Shown here: piece after piece, positions 8,013 through 17,344 of the stretch
How positions within the stretch are numbered: position 1 is the stretch's first letter
Layout of the letters: each line of letters begins with the position of its first letter
Source of the DNA: Sphingomonas sp. So64.6b
Lineage (GTDB): Bacteria; Pseudomonadota; Alphaproteobacteria; Sphingomonadales; Sphingomonadaceae
Direction of reading: 5' to 3'
NCBI RefSeq assembly: GCF_014171475.1
Contig: NZ_CP048817.1
Span: 2,790,001-2,854,000 of the forward strand
DNA: 64,000 bases
Translations under genes and position numbers: made by a program
Notes under the pieces: model-generated
The model's input: the letters and a program-made list of their open reading frames with translations, nothing else
The model's database searches: none
Told to the model about the DNA's origin: nothing

Positions 8013-8510
8013 CTATTTCTTGTCCGGCATCCGGTACGCATCGTGGCACGCGCCACAGCTTTTGCCCACTTCGCCGAACTGCGCGGCGAAGCCCGGCTTG
8101 TCGCCCGCCTTGGCCAGCGTGGCGAGCTTGTCCGCCGCCTCGGCATAGGCGGCCGCCTTCGCCTCGAACCCGGCGCGATCGGTCCAGATCGTCGGCAGCG
8201 CTTCGCTCGGCGCGATGCCGGTGCCGGCCGGGAACATCGCCGGGATCGTCTTTGCCCAGCGCGCCAGCGACCGTGCCGCGAACGCCTGAGTCGTCACATC
8301 GTCGCCGCGCGCGATCGCCGCCTTGATCCCGCCGAAATCGGCCGCCGAAAGCAGGAACGCGGCCTGCCGCCCGGCAACGATCGCCGCCGGATCGACCGGC
8401 ACGCTTGCCGCAGCCGGCGCGGCCGCCGTCTGGCCACCGGCATTGGCGCCCGTCGCCGCCGCCGCCAGGATCAGTGTCGCCCCAATGATCGTCATCGTTC
8501 CGCTGCGCAT
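8013..8510 (-). CDS. Cytochrome c' (class II c-type cytochrome)
   Basis: A 165-residue periplasmic haem protein. The start at 8510 is supported by AAGGAG eight bases ahead and gives a signal peptide ending GANA. The haem-binding CxxCH motif, CGACH at 152-156, is close to the C-terminus, as in four-helix cytochromes c' (cytochrome c-556 type). The family binds small gases or carries electrons; the actual role here is not visible. The stop of the phytase gene lies about 60 bases upstream, so the two may be co-transcribed. Confidence 0.88.
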   Translation of the reverse strand: MRSGTMTIIGATLILAAAATGANAGGQTAAAPAAASVPVDPAAIVAGRQAAFLLSAADFGGIKAAIARGDDVTTQAFAARSLARWAKTIPAMFPAGTGIAPSEALPTIWTDRAGFEAKAAAYAEAADKLATLAKAGDKPGFAAQFGEVGKSCGACHDAYRMPDKK

Positions 8511-8571
8511 CGCTTGATCTCCTTGAGTTGCGGCAAGGCTATGCTCTCTCCCGCCGCCACGCAATGGCGGA

Positions 8572-9639
8572 TCAAAGCCCCAGCGCCGCCTTGACCTCGC
8601 CCCAGCGCACCAGCTTGAAATTCTGCGCGCGCGGCGCGTTCATGCCGTCCTGCGCGACCATGATGCCGTCGGGATAAGCCGGCCCGAAATCGCCCGCGAC
8701 GATCTCGATCCCGTCGGTCTCCTCGGTCGATCCGAACGCGCCCGGCGCGATGCGGAAACGGCCGACATAGGCTTCGTCCGACAGGCGATAGACCGCATAG
8801 GCATTGTCGCCCTGGCTCGACACCACGACATAACCATCGGCCACCGCGACCCCTTCGGCATCGGCGACGATCGCCTTGCCGTCGGCGGCGGCGATCTTGA
8901 CCGGATCGACCGGCCCATCGGCACGCGCGTCGAAGCGCCACAGCCCGACATCTTCCTCCGCGACATAGAGCCGCGCGCTGGCCGGGTCGACCGCACAGCC
9001 CTCGGATTGCGTGCCGAGCTTCATCGTCCGCACGATCTTGCCCGCCGGTGTCGCGCCGCTGACGTCGAGCGCGACCTGACGGATCGTGCCGTCCTTCACC
9101 ACCATGAACGCGTACAGCGCATCGGCCGCCTGGTAGAGGCAAATGCCATAAGCCTCGCCCGCGCCGGCCGCGACCTTGCCCAACGGGGTCAGCTTGGCGG
9201 TCGCCCCGTCGAGCGCGAACAGCGCGATCTGCGCATTGGCCAGGTCGCCGCGATCGCTCGCCGCGACGATGATCCGCTCGCCCATCACCGCAAGGTCGAC
9301 ATTGTTGACCCTGCCCGCATCGACGAAATCGCGCGTCTTACCGTCCAGGCCATAGACGTACAGCCCGGCCTTCTTGTCGGTGCCGACGATCAGGCTCGCC
9401 GCCGGGTTGGCCGGGTTGCGCCAGATCGCCGGATCGTCCGCGGCATCGGCATTGGCGGTCGCCACCGCCTCGGTTTCACCAGCCGCCTGGACGGTCTTTG
9501 CCGGCAAGGCATTGGTTATGCGCGTTTCAACCGGGACTTCGGCACCCGGATTTGCCGTCGCGCAACCGCCAAGTAACAAAACCGTCACCAAAACTGTCAC
9601 CGAAGTGAAACCGAGAGTCCGCGACCGTGTCATAATCAT
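8572..9639 (-). CDS. Beta-propeller phytase, lipoprotein
   Basis: A 355-residue enzyme of the calcium-dependent beta-propeller phytase family, which releases phosphate from phytate outside the cytoplasm. The N-terminus has a lipobox (LLLGGC, Cys26). Family motifs are present: DDPAIW, where the acidic residues bind calcium, NNVD, GEAYG, EGCAVD, DAEGVAV and ETDGIE. Starts at 9639 or 9633 are both possible (MIMTRS or MTRSRT). The gene is divergent from a TonB receptor with 80 bases between them, a layout known for sphingomonad phytases and consistent with coordinated phosphate scavenging; that coupling is inferred. Confidence 0.9.
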   Translation of the reverse strand: MIMTRSRTLGFTSVTVLVTVLLLGGCATANPGAEVPVETRITNALPAKTVQAAGETEAVATANADAADDPAIWRNPANPAASLIVGTDKKAGLYVYGLDGKTRDFVDAGRVNNVDLAVMGERIIVAASDRGDLANAQIALFALDGATAKLTPLGKVAAGAGEAYGICLYQAADALYAFMVVKDGTIRQVALDVSGATPAGKIVRTMKLGTQSEGCAVDPASARLYVAEEDVGLWRFDARADGPVDPVKIAAADGKAIVADAEGVAVADGYVVVSSQGDNAYAVYRLSDEAYVGRFRIAPGAFGSTEETDGIEIVAGDFGPAYPDGIMVAQDGMNAPRAQNFKLVRWGEVKAALGL

Positions 9640-9696
9640 TACCTACCTGCGCTGCCAATGAGGTCCGTTGGCATGCAGCGCCGCCTCAAGTCAATT

Positions 9697-9702
9697 TATA
9701 AT
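9697..9702 (+). promoter_or_regulatory. Possible -10 box for the TonB receptor gene
   Basis: A perfect TATAAT lies 17 bases before the ATG of the receptor gene in the 80-base divergent intergenic region. No clear -35 at standard spacing was found (TTGGCA at 9668 is too far), so this is tentative. Confidence 0.35.
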
Positions 9703-9719
9703 ATTCAACGGGGGCCATC

Positions 9720-11993
9720 ATGGTTATTACACGAGCACTGCTTGCAGGCTGCGCATATTCTGCGCTGATGCTGCCAATATCGGCGATCGCTCAAGAACAA
9801 ACTGGCGGACCATCGGCCACCAACGCACAGCCCGTGGCGGAAAATCAGGAGCAGCAGGCGAGCGACATCATCGTCAACGGCACGATCATCTTCCGCAACC
9901 GCACCGAGGACCCCAATCCGGTGCTGTCTTACGACCTGGAATATTTCCAGCGCTTCGAACCCGTCTCGGTCGGTGAAATGCTGAAACGCGTGCCCGGCGT
10001 GACCTTCACCTCCGACGTGCTCGAATATGACGCGGTGCAGTTTCGCGGCCTGCCGCCCGGTTATACTCAGGTGCTGATCAACGGCCGCCGCGCCCCCGGC
10101 GGTGAGGCTGATCGCAGCTTCTTCGTCGACCGCATCCCGGCCGAACTGGTCGAGAAGATCGAGATCATCCGCTCGCCCCGCGCCGATCAGCCGAGCGAAG
10201 GGGTCGCCGGCACGCTCAACATCGTCACCAAGGAAGCCGCGACGTTCGAGGGCGGTTTCGCCAAAGCCGGCGCGCTGATCAACAAGGACGGCACCGTCCG
10301 CCCCTCGCTCGGCGCCGCCTATGCCGGCCGCATCGGCGAGAACACATCCTATTGGGGCGCGCTCAACTATCAGGAACGCCGCAACGCCAAGAAGAAGGTG
10401 TCGCTGCGTTTCAAGAAATTCACCACCGGCTCGCTCGACGAGACCGACCCCGCATTCAAGAATACCGAGCTGCAGGACGACACGCGCGACGGCAGCGACC
10501 TGTCGGGTAGCGCCGAGATCCGCCATGATTTCGGCGGCAAGAGCTACCTGCGCCTGCAGGGTTTCTTCGTCGATACGAACCGCGACGAGAATGAGGTTTC
10601 GTCGACCTTCAAAGGCTCCGGGCTCTCGCCGGACGGCGTCGAATTGCAGCATGAGGATATCAAGCAGCAGACCTATGCGGTCAACGCCGACGGCGCGTTC
10701 GACCTTGGCGGCGGTCAGTTCGGCATCGCCGCCGGCTGGTCGGGTTACCGCGAGGACACCAATGTCCGTACCGATGAAGGCGACAGCGTCGCCGAGGCCG
10801 AACTCGCCGGCACCGAGACGCTGAACATCAAGGACGACGAATATACCGGCACGCTCTCTTATTCGATCGGCCAGGACACACTGCGTTTCAAGGCCGGCAT
10901 CGACCTGCTCGACAAGACTCGGAACGGCGCCAATCTCGCCTTTGACGAGGATGGCGAACCCGATGATCTGCTGGCCGGCTCGGTATTCCGCATTCGCGAG
11001 AAGCGCTACGATCCCTATGCGCGCCTGACTTTCGAGCCGACCTCGACGCTGACGATCGATGCGGGCCTGCGCTACGAAATCACACGTCGCAACGTGCTCA
11101 GCAACGAGGAGGACAGCACAGCTCTGACGCAGGGCGCCAGCTATAATGCCCAATCGCTCAACCCGTCGCTCCATTTGCGCTACGCGCCGACCGACGCCGA
11201 TCAGTTCCGCGCTTCGGTCGCACGCACTGTCCGCCGGCCCGATTACGACCTAATCACGCCTTACGATCAGGAAGAGACGCCGGGTGACGAGGACGTGACG
11301 CGCGGTAACCCGGCGTTGCGCAATGAACGGGCATGGGGCGTCGATCTCGGCTATGAGCGCCGCCTCGGCGGTCGCGGCATTTTCGGGGTCAATTTCTTCT
11401 ATCGCGATATCACCGATGTGATCGAGCTCGTCTCGCTCGGCTCAATTGGAGACGGGCAGCTCTTCACGCCGCGCAATATCGGCGACGGCAAGACCTGGGG
11501 GTTCGAGGTCGATCTATCCACGCCGCTGACCGTGATCGGCATGCCCGACACCGGCCTCTTCGCCAATTACACCTATCTCGACAGCGAAGTGGTCGATCCT
11601 TTCACCACCGAGAAGCGGCGATTCAACAATCAGCCGCATCACGTCTACAACATCGGCTTCATCCAGACGCTGAAGAAGCTCGACGCGAGCTTCGGCGCGA
11701 CGGTGTCGGGACGAAGCAAGGCGACCGAATCCAATTTCGACCAAACAGTCGAGTTGAAATACGATCCGGATCTCGAAGCGTTCGTCGAGAAGCGGCTGGG
11801 CAAGCATTTCGTGCTGCGCTTCTCGGTGCAGGACATTTTGCGCCGCTCGAAGAAGGAGGCGTTCCTCAAATATGACGGGGATACTTACGAAGACGTTCTC
11901 GCCAACCGCCGCGCCGGTACGGTCAAGGAATATGAGCTGGAGCGCGAAAACTCCGGCCCGCTGTACCAGGTCACCCTGCGCGCAGCGTTTTGA
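9720..11993 (+). CDS. TonB-dependent outer membrane receptor
   Basis: A 757-residue receptor that takes up a ligand across the outer membrane using energy from TonB. A signal peptide (to about residue 26, ISAIAQ) is followed by a plug domain of about residues 50-190 (SVGEMLKRVPGV, EIIRSPRADQPSEGVAGTLNIVTK) and a 22-strand barrel region ending in a terminal Phe (TLRAAF), as expected for outer membrane insertion. There is no N-terminal FecR-signalling domain. Its divergent neighbour is a phytase, so the ligand may be phytate or a product of it; this is inference. A hairpin follows the stop. Confidence 0.93.
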   Translation: MVITRALLAGCAYSALMLPISAIAQEQTGGPSATNAQPVAENQEQQASDIIVNGTIIFRNRTEDPNPVLSYDLEYFQRFEPVSVGEMLKRVPGVTFTSDVLEYDAVQFRGLPPGYTQVLINGRRAPGGEADRSFFVDRIPAELVEKIEIIRSPRADQPSEGVAGTLNIVTKEAATFEGGFAKAGALINKDGTVRPSLGAAYAGRIGENTSYWGALNYQERRNAKKKVSLRFKKFTTGSLDETDPAFKNTELQDDTRDGSDLSGSAEIRHDFGGKSYLRLQGFFVDTNRDENEVSSTFKGSGLSPDGVELQHEDIKQQTYAVNADGAFDLGGGQFGIAAGWSGYREDTNVRTDEGDSVAEAELAGTETLNIKDDEYTGTLSYSIGQDTLRFKAGIDLLDKTRNGANLAFDEDGEPDDLLAGSVFRIREKRYDPYARLTFEPTSTLTIDAGLRYEITRRNVLSNEEDSTALTQGASYNAQSLNPSLHLRYAPTDADQFRASVARTVRRPDYDLITPYDQEETPGDEDVTRGNPALRNERAWGVDLGYERRLGGRGIFGVNFFYRDITDVIELVSLGSIGDGQLFTPRNIGDGKTWGFEVDLSTPLTVIGMPDTGLFANYTYLDSEVVDPFTTEKRRFNNQPHHVYNIGFIQTLKKLDASFGATVSGRSKATESNFDQTVELKYDPDLEAFVEKRLGKHFVLRFSVQDILRRSKKEAFLKYDGDTYEDVLANRRAGTVKEYELERENSGPLYQVTLRAAF

Positions 11994-12000
11994 TGGCGGG

Positions 12001-12020
12001 AGGGGCGGTCCGCCGCCCCT
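12001..12020 (+). terminator. Hairpin terminator after TonB receptor
   Basis: The arms AGGGGCGG (12001-12008) and CCGCCCCT (12013-12020) pair perfectly around a TCCG loop, eight bases after the stop. It may also serve the convergent gene that ends at 12025. Confidence 0.7.
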
Positions 12021-12024
12021 TCCC

Positions 12025-12417
12025 TCACCGGCGCAACCGCAACCAGCCGCCGAGCAGGACGCATGGCAATCCGGTCACCGCGACGGCGATCGGATACCAG
12101 CGCGGCCCGAGGTTGAGCCCGGCGGTGGCGATCACACCCAGAGTCCCCGCAGCGAGCCCGATCAGGCCGAGGATCAGCACGTGCCGCATCGCATTGCGCG
12201 GCGCGAGCCACGCGGTCACATAACCGCCGGCAATAGTGAAGACGCAGCGATACGCCAGCGCGAGCGCATTGTGCCACGGGTTCCACATCGCGCCCGGCGG
12301 GATGATGCCGGTCGAATGCATGATCTGGTCGGTGACGGTCGATCCGATGATGACGACCGCGAGCCCCGCAATGGTCGCCAGGATACTACGGAAAAACGTC
12401 CCTGCGGTGCTTGCCAT
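12025..12417 (-). CDS. Four-helix membrane protein, hypothetical
   Basis: A 130-residue integral membrane protein with four predicted helices (about residues 9-28, 50-68, 78-97 and 106-124). A polar loop after helix 1 contains TDQIMHSTGIIPPGAMWNPWHN. Similar small proteins are common in proteobacteria without assigned function. The gene is convergent with the TonB receptor gene, and its start region faces the MarR operator region 120 bases away. Confidence 0.7.
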   Translation of the reverse strand: MASTAGTFFRSILATIAGLAVVIIGSTVTDQIMHSTGIIPPGAMWNPWHNALALAYRCVFTIAGGYVTAWLAPRNAMRHVLILGLIGLAAGTLGVIATAGLNLGPRWYPIAVAVTGLPCVLLGGWLRLRR

Positions 12418-12538
12418 ATAACCCCCTTAACCCGGCCTTTCTTCACCGGCCCCTCATTACCGCGGACAGTGCCACGGCCGTGGCAAGGGGCAATCACAAA
12501 TCGGCCGAGCGTCGATCTTCGCGATTGACCGTTTTAAT

Positions 12539-12565
12539 TGATGTAAATACATCATGCATATGCAT
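12539..12565. promoter_or_regulatory. Tandem palindromes over the MarR gene start, likely autoregulatory operator
   Basis: TGATGTA and TACATCA (12539-12545 and 12548-12554) are perfect 7-bp arms with an AA spacer. The next twelve bases, ATGCATATGCAT (12554-12565), are fully self-complementary and include the ATG start. MarR proteins commonly bind such dyads upstream of their own gene, so this is a good operator candidate for the MarR-MFS unit. Confidence 0.55.
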
Positions 12566-13003
12566 CATCGAGATTCGATCGCCGACGCGGCCTGTGCTTG
12601 CACCACCCTGCGCAAGGCCGCGCGCGCCTTGTCGGGCGTCTATGACGCCGCGCTGGCCGAGACCGGCATGACCATCGCGCAATTCTCCGTGCTGCGGCAC
12701 ATCGCACGCGGCGGCGATGTCCCGCTCAGCCGGCTCGCCGAACAGCTCGTGATGGACCGCACCTCGCTCTACCGCGCGCTGACACCGCTCGAACGGCAAG
12801 GCTGGGTGTCGATCGCCGCTGCGCCCGAAGGCCGGACCAGGATCGCCTCGCTGACCGATACCGGCCGTGCGGCGATGGCCGACGCGGCGGTGCCCTGGGA
12901 AGCCGCGCAGCAACGCATCGTGGGCGCGTTCGGGGTGGAGGATTGGCGCGCGCTGGAGACGATGCTGCGCACCGTGACCGCAATCGCCGGAGACGTCCGG
13001 TGA
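12554..13003 (+). CDS. MarR family transcriptional regulator
   Basis: A 149-residue DNA-binding regulator. The winged helix-turn-helix spans about residues 50-110 (LSRLAEQLVMDRTSLYRALTPLERQGWV, with a wing at AAPEGRTRIASLT). Start candidates are ATG 12554 and ATG 12560; both sit inside the palindromic operator. The first residues (MHMHH) and CACA at 13-16 are unusual, and the cysteines could be redox-sensing. The stop overlaps the GTG start of the MFS transporter (GTGA at 13000-13003), so the pair is coupled and the regulator probably represses the transporter until a ligand binds. The ligand is unknown. Confidence 0.9.
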   Translation: MHMHHRDSIADAACACTTLRKAARALSGVYDAALAETGMTIAQFSVLRHIARGGDVPLSRLAEQLVMDRTSLYRALTPLERQGWVSIAAAPEGRTRIASLTDTGRAAMADAAVPWEAAQQRIVGAFGVEDWRALETMLRTVTAIAGDVR

Positions 13004-14280
13004 CGACGCCCCGACTGCCCCTGCTTCGCCTTCCCGCCCGCAGCTATGCCTATGTCGTCGTCGCGGTAACCTTCTTCGCGCTGCTCATTTCGGCTGGCCT
13101 GCGTTCCGCCCCCGGCGTGATGATGGTCCCGCTCGAGGTCAATTTCGGCTGGGACCGCGCGACCATTTCCTTCTCGGCGGCGGTCGGCCTGTTGCTCTAC
13201 GGGCTGGTCGGGCCGTTCGCGGCGGCGTTGATGGTGTCGTTCGGCATCCGGCGCACCATGCTCGCCGGGCTTGCCCTGATGTCCGCGTCAACCTTTGCCA
13301 GCCTGTGGATGACCCTGCCCTGGCATTATGTGCTCAGCTGGGGCGTCGTCTCCGGCGTCGGCAGCGGCGCGGTCGCCTCGGTGCTCGGCGCGGCGGTGGT
13401 CAATCGCTGGTTCGCGACGCGCCAGGGCCTGGTGATGGGCCTGCTCAGCGCGAGCACCGCGACCGGCGCGCTGGTGTTCCTGCCGCTGCTCGCCTGGCTC
13501 GCACGCGAAGGCGCATGGCGGCCAGTGGTGATGGCGGTCAGCATCGCGTGCCTCGTGCTGATCCCGCTGGTCGCCTGGATCGTGCCCGAACGGCCCGGCG
13601 ATGTCGGCACGCGCCGCTTCGGCGAGACCGACGAGAGCGAACCGCCCCCGCCGCTCAAACAGGCCGCCTCCCCCATGCTCGCTTTCGCGGCGTTGTTCCG
13701 CGCGGCGAAGCAGCCGGTATTCTGGCTGTTGTTCGGCACCTTCTTCGTCTGCGGCCTGACCACCAACGGGCTGGTCGGCACGCATATGATCGCGTTTTGC
13801 GGCGATCACGGCATCGCTCCGGTCGCCGCGGCGGGCCTGTTGTCGATGATGGGCCTGTTCGATCTGGTCGGCACGACCGCCTCGGGTTGGCTCACCGATC
13901 GTTATGATCCGCGCAAATTGCTGTTCGTCTATTACGGTCTGCGTGGCCTCTCGCTGCTTGCGCTGCCGTTCCTCGATTTCAGCCCGGCGAGCCTGACGAT
14001 CTTCGCGATCTTCTTCGGCCTCGACTGGATCGCGACCGTGCCGCCGACCGTAAAGCTCGCCAACCTCTCCTTCGGAGAGCGTGAGGCGCCGATCGTGTTC
14101 GGCTGGATCCTGGTCGGGCACCAGCTCGGCGCGGCGACCGCCGCGTTCGGCGCGGGGCTGATCCGCGAACAGACCGGCAGCTACACGATCGCCTTCGTGA
14201 TCGCCGGCGCCTTCGCGCTGGTCGCTTCGGTGGCGATCATCGGATGGAGCGGAACGCGAGCAAGGGTGGCCACCGCTTAA
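13000..14280 (+). CDS. MFS transporter (monocarboxylate/oxalate-formate-like)
   Basis: A 426-residue inner membrane transporter with 12 predicted helices in two halves. A long cytoplasmic loop separates them (residues about 205-235, rich in Glu and Pro: RFGETDESEPPPPLKQ). Loop 2-3 and loop 8-9 motifs (SFGIRR, DRYDPRK) fit the major facilitator superfamily. The GTG start overlaps the MarR stop; the open frame extends further upstream only in the MarR shadow. The nearest relatives by appearance are the oxalate/formate antiporter and monocarboxylate porter groups, but the substrate cannot be read from sequence. Confidence 0.88.
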   Translation: MTTPRLPLLRLPARSYAYVVVAVTFFALLISAGLRSAPGVMMVPLEVNFGWDRATISFSAAVGLLLYGLVGPFAAALMVSFGIRRTMLAGLALMSASTFASLWMTLPWHYVLSWGVVSGVGSGAVASVLGAAVVNRWFATRQGLVMGLLSASTATGALVFLPLLAWLAREGAWRPVVMAVSIACLVLIPLVAWIVPERPGDVGTRRFGETDESEPPPPLKQAASPMLAFAALFRAAKQPVFWLLFGTFFVCGLTTNGLVGTHMIAFCGDHGIAPVAAAGLLSMMGLFDLVGTTASGWLTDRYDPRKLLFVYYGLRGLSLLALPFLDFSPASLTIFAIFFGLDWIATVPPTVKLANLSFGEREAPIVFGWILVGHQLGAATAAFGAGLIREQTGSYTIAFVIAGAFALVASVAIIGWSGTRARVATA

Positions 14281-14281
14281 A

Positions 14282-14306
14282 TCCTCCCTCGCGCAGCGGG
14301 GGAGGA
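14282..14306. terminator. Bidirectional hairpin terminator
   Basis: TCCTCCC (14282-14288) pairs with GGGAGGA (14300-14306). It lies between the convergent MFS and M20 genes and is followed by ATTT, so it can serve both strands. Confidence 0.6.
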
Positions 14307-14315
14307 ATTTGAAGG

Positions 14316-15566
14316 TCAATCGAATCCGCCGTTCAGGAACCGCTCGGCCAGCGCGCAATGCATTGCCACGCCCAGCGCCATTGCATCCTCGCGAATGACC
14401 ATCTTCGTATTGTGCAGCGGCGGATTGGTGCGCGCGTCGCTGCCCTCGGGCGCGACGCCGATGAACGCCATCGCGCCAGGCACGTCGCGCAGCACATAGG
14501 CGAAATCCTCCGCGCCCATCATCGGCGCCGGCATCACCTGCCACGCCTGATCGCCGCCCAGCGATACGGCGCAGGAGCGCATCAGCTCGGTCGCGCGCGC
14601 ATCGTTCATCGTCACCGGATAGCCCGGATCGATATACGCGACGCCGGTCGCGCCATGCGCGGCGGCGATGTTCTCGACGATGCGCACAAAGCCCTCGCGC
14701 ATCGTCGCGCGGGTTCGCTCCGACAGAGTGCGCAGCGTGCCGCGCATCGTCGCTTCGCCGGGGATGATATTGTGCGCACTGCCGGCATTGATCTTGGCGA
14801 TGGTCAGTACCGCCGGGTCGCTGACCGGAACCTGCCGCGCGAGGAAGGTCTGCAGCGCGATGACGATCTCGCATGCGACCGGGATCGGATCGATGCACTC
14901 GTGCGGCATCGCCGCATGGCCGCCGCGCCCGGTGATCGTCGCGGTCAGCGTATCGGTCGAAGCAAGCAGCGCGCCGGTGCGGCTGACGATCGTGCCGGCC
15001 GGGATGTTAGGCGAGATATGCAGCGCGAACGCCGCCTCGGGCCGGGGATCGTCGAGCAACCCATCCTCGATCATGAAGCGCGCGCCGTGATGCCCTTCCT
15101 CGCCGGGCTGGAACATGAAGACGATCGTACCCGGCAAGCTTTCGCGCCGCGCGCACAGCGCCCGGGCGGCACCGACCAGCATCGCGGTATGCGCGTCATG
15201 GCCACAGGCATGCATTGCGCCGGTCACCTTGCTGGCGAAAGGCAGCCCGGTCTCTTCCTGCATCGGCAGTGCGTCATGGTCGCCACGCAGCAGCACGGTG
15301 CGGCCATTGTTCCCCGCACCGCGATCCGCGCCGCCACGCAGGATCGCGACGAAGCCGGTGGTCGACCCGCCTTCGCGAATTTCCAGCGGCAGGCCGGCCA
15401 GCGCCGCCCTGATCTTGTCGGCGGTGCGCGGGCAGTGCAGCCCGATCTCGGGATCCGCATGGATCGCGCGGCGAAGCTCGACCACATCGGCCAGTTCGGC
15501 CTCGCCGACCGCGCCCCAGTCGGTGGCGCTATCGCTGGTGAAGTCCATCATCTCTTCCTTCGTCAT
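14316..15566 (-). CDS. M20 family amidohydrolase/peptidase (hippurate hydrolase-like)
   Basis: A 416-residue cytoplasmic metal-dependent amidohydrolase of the M20D group, which cleaves N-acyl amino acids. Metal-site motifs are visible: GDHDALPMQEETG, HACGHDAHTAML and GEEGHHGA. The dimerisation or lid domain occupies the middle (TITGRGGHAAMPHECIDPI). The annotated ATG at 15566 is possible, but AAGGAAGAG lies just before ATGs at 15551 and 15548, so the protein may start MDFTSDS. The gene follows the HerA-like gene by 13 bases and is probably co-transcribed. The natural substrate is not known. Confidence 0.88.
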   Translation of the reverse strand: MTKEEMMDFTSDSATDWGAVGEAELADVVELRRAIHADPEIGLHCPRTADKIRAALAGLPLEIREGGSTTGFVAILRGGADRGAGNNGRTVLLRGDHDALPMQEETGLPFASKVTGAMHACGHDAHTAMLVGAARALCARRESLPGTIVFMFQPGEEGHHGARFMIEDGLLDDPRPEAAFALHISPNIPAGTIVSRTGALLASTDTLTATITGRGGHAAMPHECIDPIPVACEIVIALQTFLARQVPVSDPAVLTIAKINAGSAHNIIPGEATMRGTLRTLSERTRATMREGFVRIVENIAAAHGATGVAYIDPGYPVTMNDARATELMRSCAVSLGGDQAWQVMPAPMMGAEDFAYVLRDVPGAMAFIGVAPEGSDARTNPPLHNTKMVIREDAMALGVAMHCALAERFLNGGFD

Positions 15567-15579
15567 CCATCCGGGCGGG

Positions 15580-17244
15580 TCACCGCCCCTTGAACAGGCC
15601 GCCGAGCACGCCGCGCACCAGCCCGCCGATCACGCTGGCGCCGGCACCGCGCGAGCTGCCGAACACCGCTTTCGACACCTCGTTGGCGACCGATCTCCCG
15701 ACCGCCGAGGATGCGCTGCGCGTCGCCGAAGTCATCGCCCGGTTCCATGGCGAATTGGCCGCTTCGCGCTCGGCCTGTTTCTGCGCCTGTGCCGCGAGTC
15801 GCGCCTGGCGGTCGGCCTCGCGCTGATCGGCGACGCGCTGACGCTCCGCTTCACGGGCGAGGCGTGCATCTTCCTTGGCCTGCAGCGCATCGGCCTTGGC
15901 CGCATCGGTATCGGCCTTGGCCTCGGCGGCGGCGGCGCTCGCTTCGGTCGCCTTGACCGCGAGCAGTTCTTCGGCGGATTCGCGATCGACCAGCGTATCG
16001 TATTTGTCGCCGATCGGATCGGTCTGGATCAGCACACCGCGCTCGACCGGCGTGACCGGCCCGGCGCGCGAACAGGGCGGCTTGATCAATGTGCGCTCGA
16101 CCGGCGAGGGCGAGCCATCGGGCAGCAACAGCGAGACCAAAGCCTCACCAACCTTCAATTCGGTAATGACCGTCTCGACATCGACGCCGGGATTGGCGCG
16201 AAAGGTCGTCGCTGCGGACTTCACCGCCGCCTGATCGCGCGGGGTGAAGGCGCGCAAGGCATGCTGAACGCGATTGCCGAGCTGGCCCGCGACGGTGTCG
16301 GGAATATCGATCGGGTTCTGCGTGATGAAATAGACGCCGACGCCCTTGGAGCGGATCAAGCGCACGACTTGCTCGATCTTCTCCAGCAGCGCCTTGGGCG
16401 CCGCGTCGAACAGCAGATGCGCTTCGTCGAAGAAGAACACCAGCTTGGGCTTGTCCGGGTCGCCGACCTCGGGAAGATGTTCGAACAGTTCGCTCATCAG
16501 CCATAACAGGAAGGTCGAATAGAGTTTCGGGCTCGCCATCAATTTGTCGGCAGCGAGGATGTTCACGATCCCCCTGCCCTTGTCGTCCAGACCAATGAAA
16601 TCGTCCATGTCGAGCGCGGGTTCGCCGAAGAAATGCTCGCCGCCCTGACTGCGAAGCTGGAGCAGGGAGCGCTGAATCGTGCCGACGCTCTGCTTCGACA
16701 CATTGCCATAGGTGGTGGTCAGCTCGTCGGCGCGCTCGGCGCAGTGCGACAGCATCGATTGCAGATCATCGAGGTCGAGCAGCAACAGCCCGTCCTTGTC
16801 GGCGACATGGAAGGCGATGGTCAGCACGCCTTCCTGCACTTCGTTCAGGTCCATCAACCGCGACAGCAGCAACGGGCCCATCTCACTGATCGTGGTGCGG
16901 ATCGGATGGCCCTGTTCGCCATACAGGTCCCAGAATTGCACCGGATTGTCGGCATAGGTCCAGTCGGTGTAACCGATCTCCTTGGCGCGCGCGGCGAATA
17001 TCTCGTGCGTCTTGGTCATCGGCGATCCGGCCATCGCCAGGCCCGACAGATCGCCCTTCACATCGGCAACGAAGCACGGCACGCCGCGCTGCGAGAAACC
17101 CTCGATAATGCCTTGCAGAGTGACGGTCTTGCCGGTGCCGGTTGCGCCCGCGATCAGCCCGTGGCGGTTGGCGCGCTTCAATTCGAGCTGCTGGGGGTGC
17201 TCGCCGCCAGGGCCGCTACCGATAAAGATGGGTCCGTCCGTCAT
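15580..17244 (-). CDS. HerA-like/DUF853 family P-loop ATPase (YjgR homologue)
   Basis: A 554-residue ATPase of the DUF853 group, related to the HerA/FtsK superfamily. Walker A is GATGTGKT at 33-40, Walker B is [13 protein letters not shown], and an arginine-finger-like segment follows ([12 protein letters not shown]). The C-terminal 120 residues are an Ala/Glu/Arg-rich coiled coil ([32 protein letters not shown]) and then a small glycine-rich tail. Known homologues such as YjgR have no settled role; DNA handling is assumed from the superfamily. The gene heads a likely two-gene operon with the M20 amidohydrolase. Confidence 0.87.
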   Translation of the reverse strand: MTDGPIFIGSGPGGEHPQQLELKRANRHGLIAGATGTGKTVTLQGIIEGFSQRGVPCFVADVKGDLSGLAMAGSPMTKTHEIFAARAKEIGYTDWTYADNPVQFWDLYGEQGHPIRTTISEMGPLLLSRLMDLNEVQEGVLTIAFHVADKDGLLLLDLDDLQSMLSHCAERADELTTTYGNVSKQSVGTIQRSLLQLRSQGGEHFFGEPALDMDDFIGLDDKGRGIVNILAADKLMASPKLYSTFLLWLMSELFEHLPEVGDPDKPKLVFFFDEAHLLFDAAPKALLEKIEQVVRLIRSKGVGVYFITQNPIDIPDTVAGQLGNRVQHALRAFTPRDQAAVKSAATTFRANPGVDVETVITELKVGEALVSLLLPDGSPSPVERTLIKPPCSRAGPVTPVERGVLIQTDPIGDKYDTLVDRESAEELLAVKATEASAAAAEAKADTDAAKADALQAKEDARLAREAERQRVADQREADRQARLAAQAQKQAEREAANSPWNRAMTSATRSASSAVGRSVANEVSKAVFGSSRGAGASVIGGLVRGVLGGLFKGR

Positions 17245-17307
17245 GATCGCTCCTCAACTTACGGCAGCGACTATTGCGCGTTTGCCGGCGAGGGGAAAGA
17301 CGGGATG

Positions 17308-17332
17308 TCCTCCCCGGGGTTCCCGGGGAGGA
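17308..17332. terminator. Hairpin after the HtrA-like protease gene
   Basis: TCCTCCCCGGG (17308-17318) and CCCGGGGAGGA (17322-17332) form an 11-bp perfect stem with a 3-base loop, 13 bases beyond the stop of the minus-strand protease gene. Confidence 0.65.
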
Positions 17333-17344
17333 ATTTAGCCCAAG

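Noticed and set aside
15115..16506. 463-residue plus-strand frame over the M20 and HerA-like genes
   Set aside because: Spans two opposite-strand genes with clear motifs; a shadow frame.
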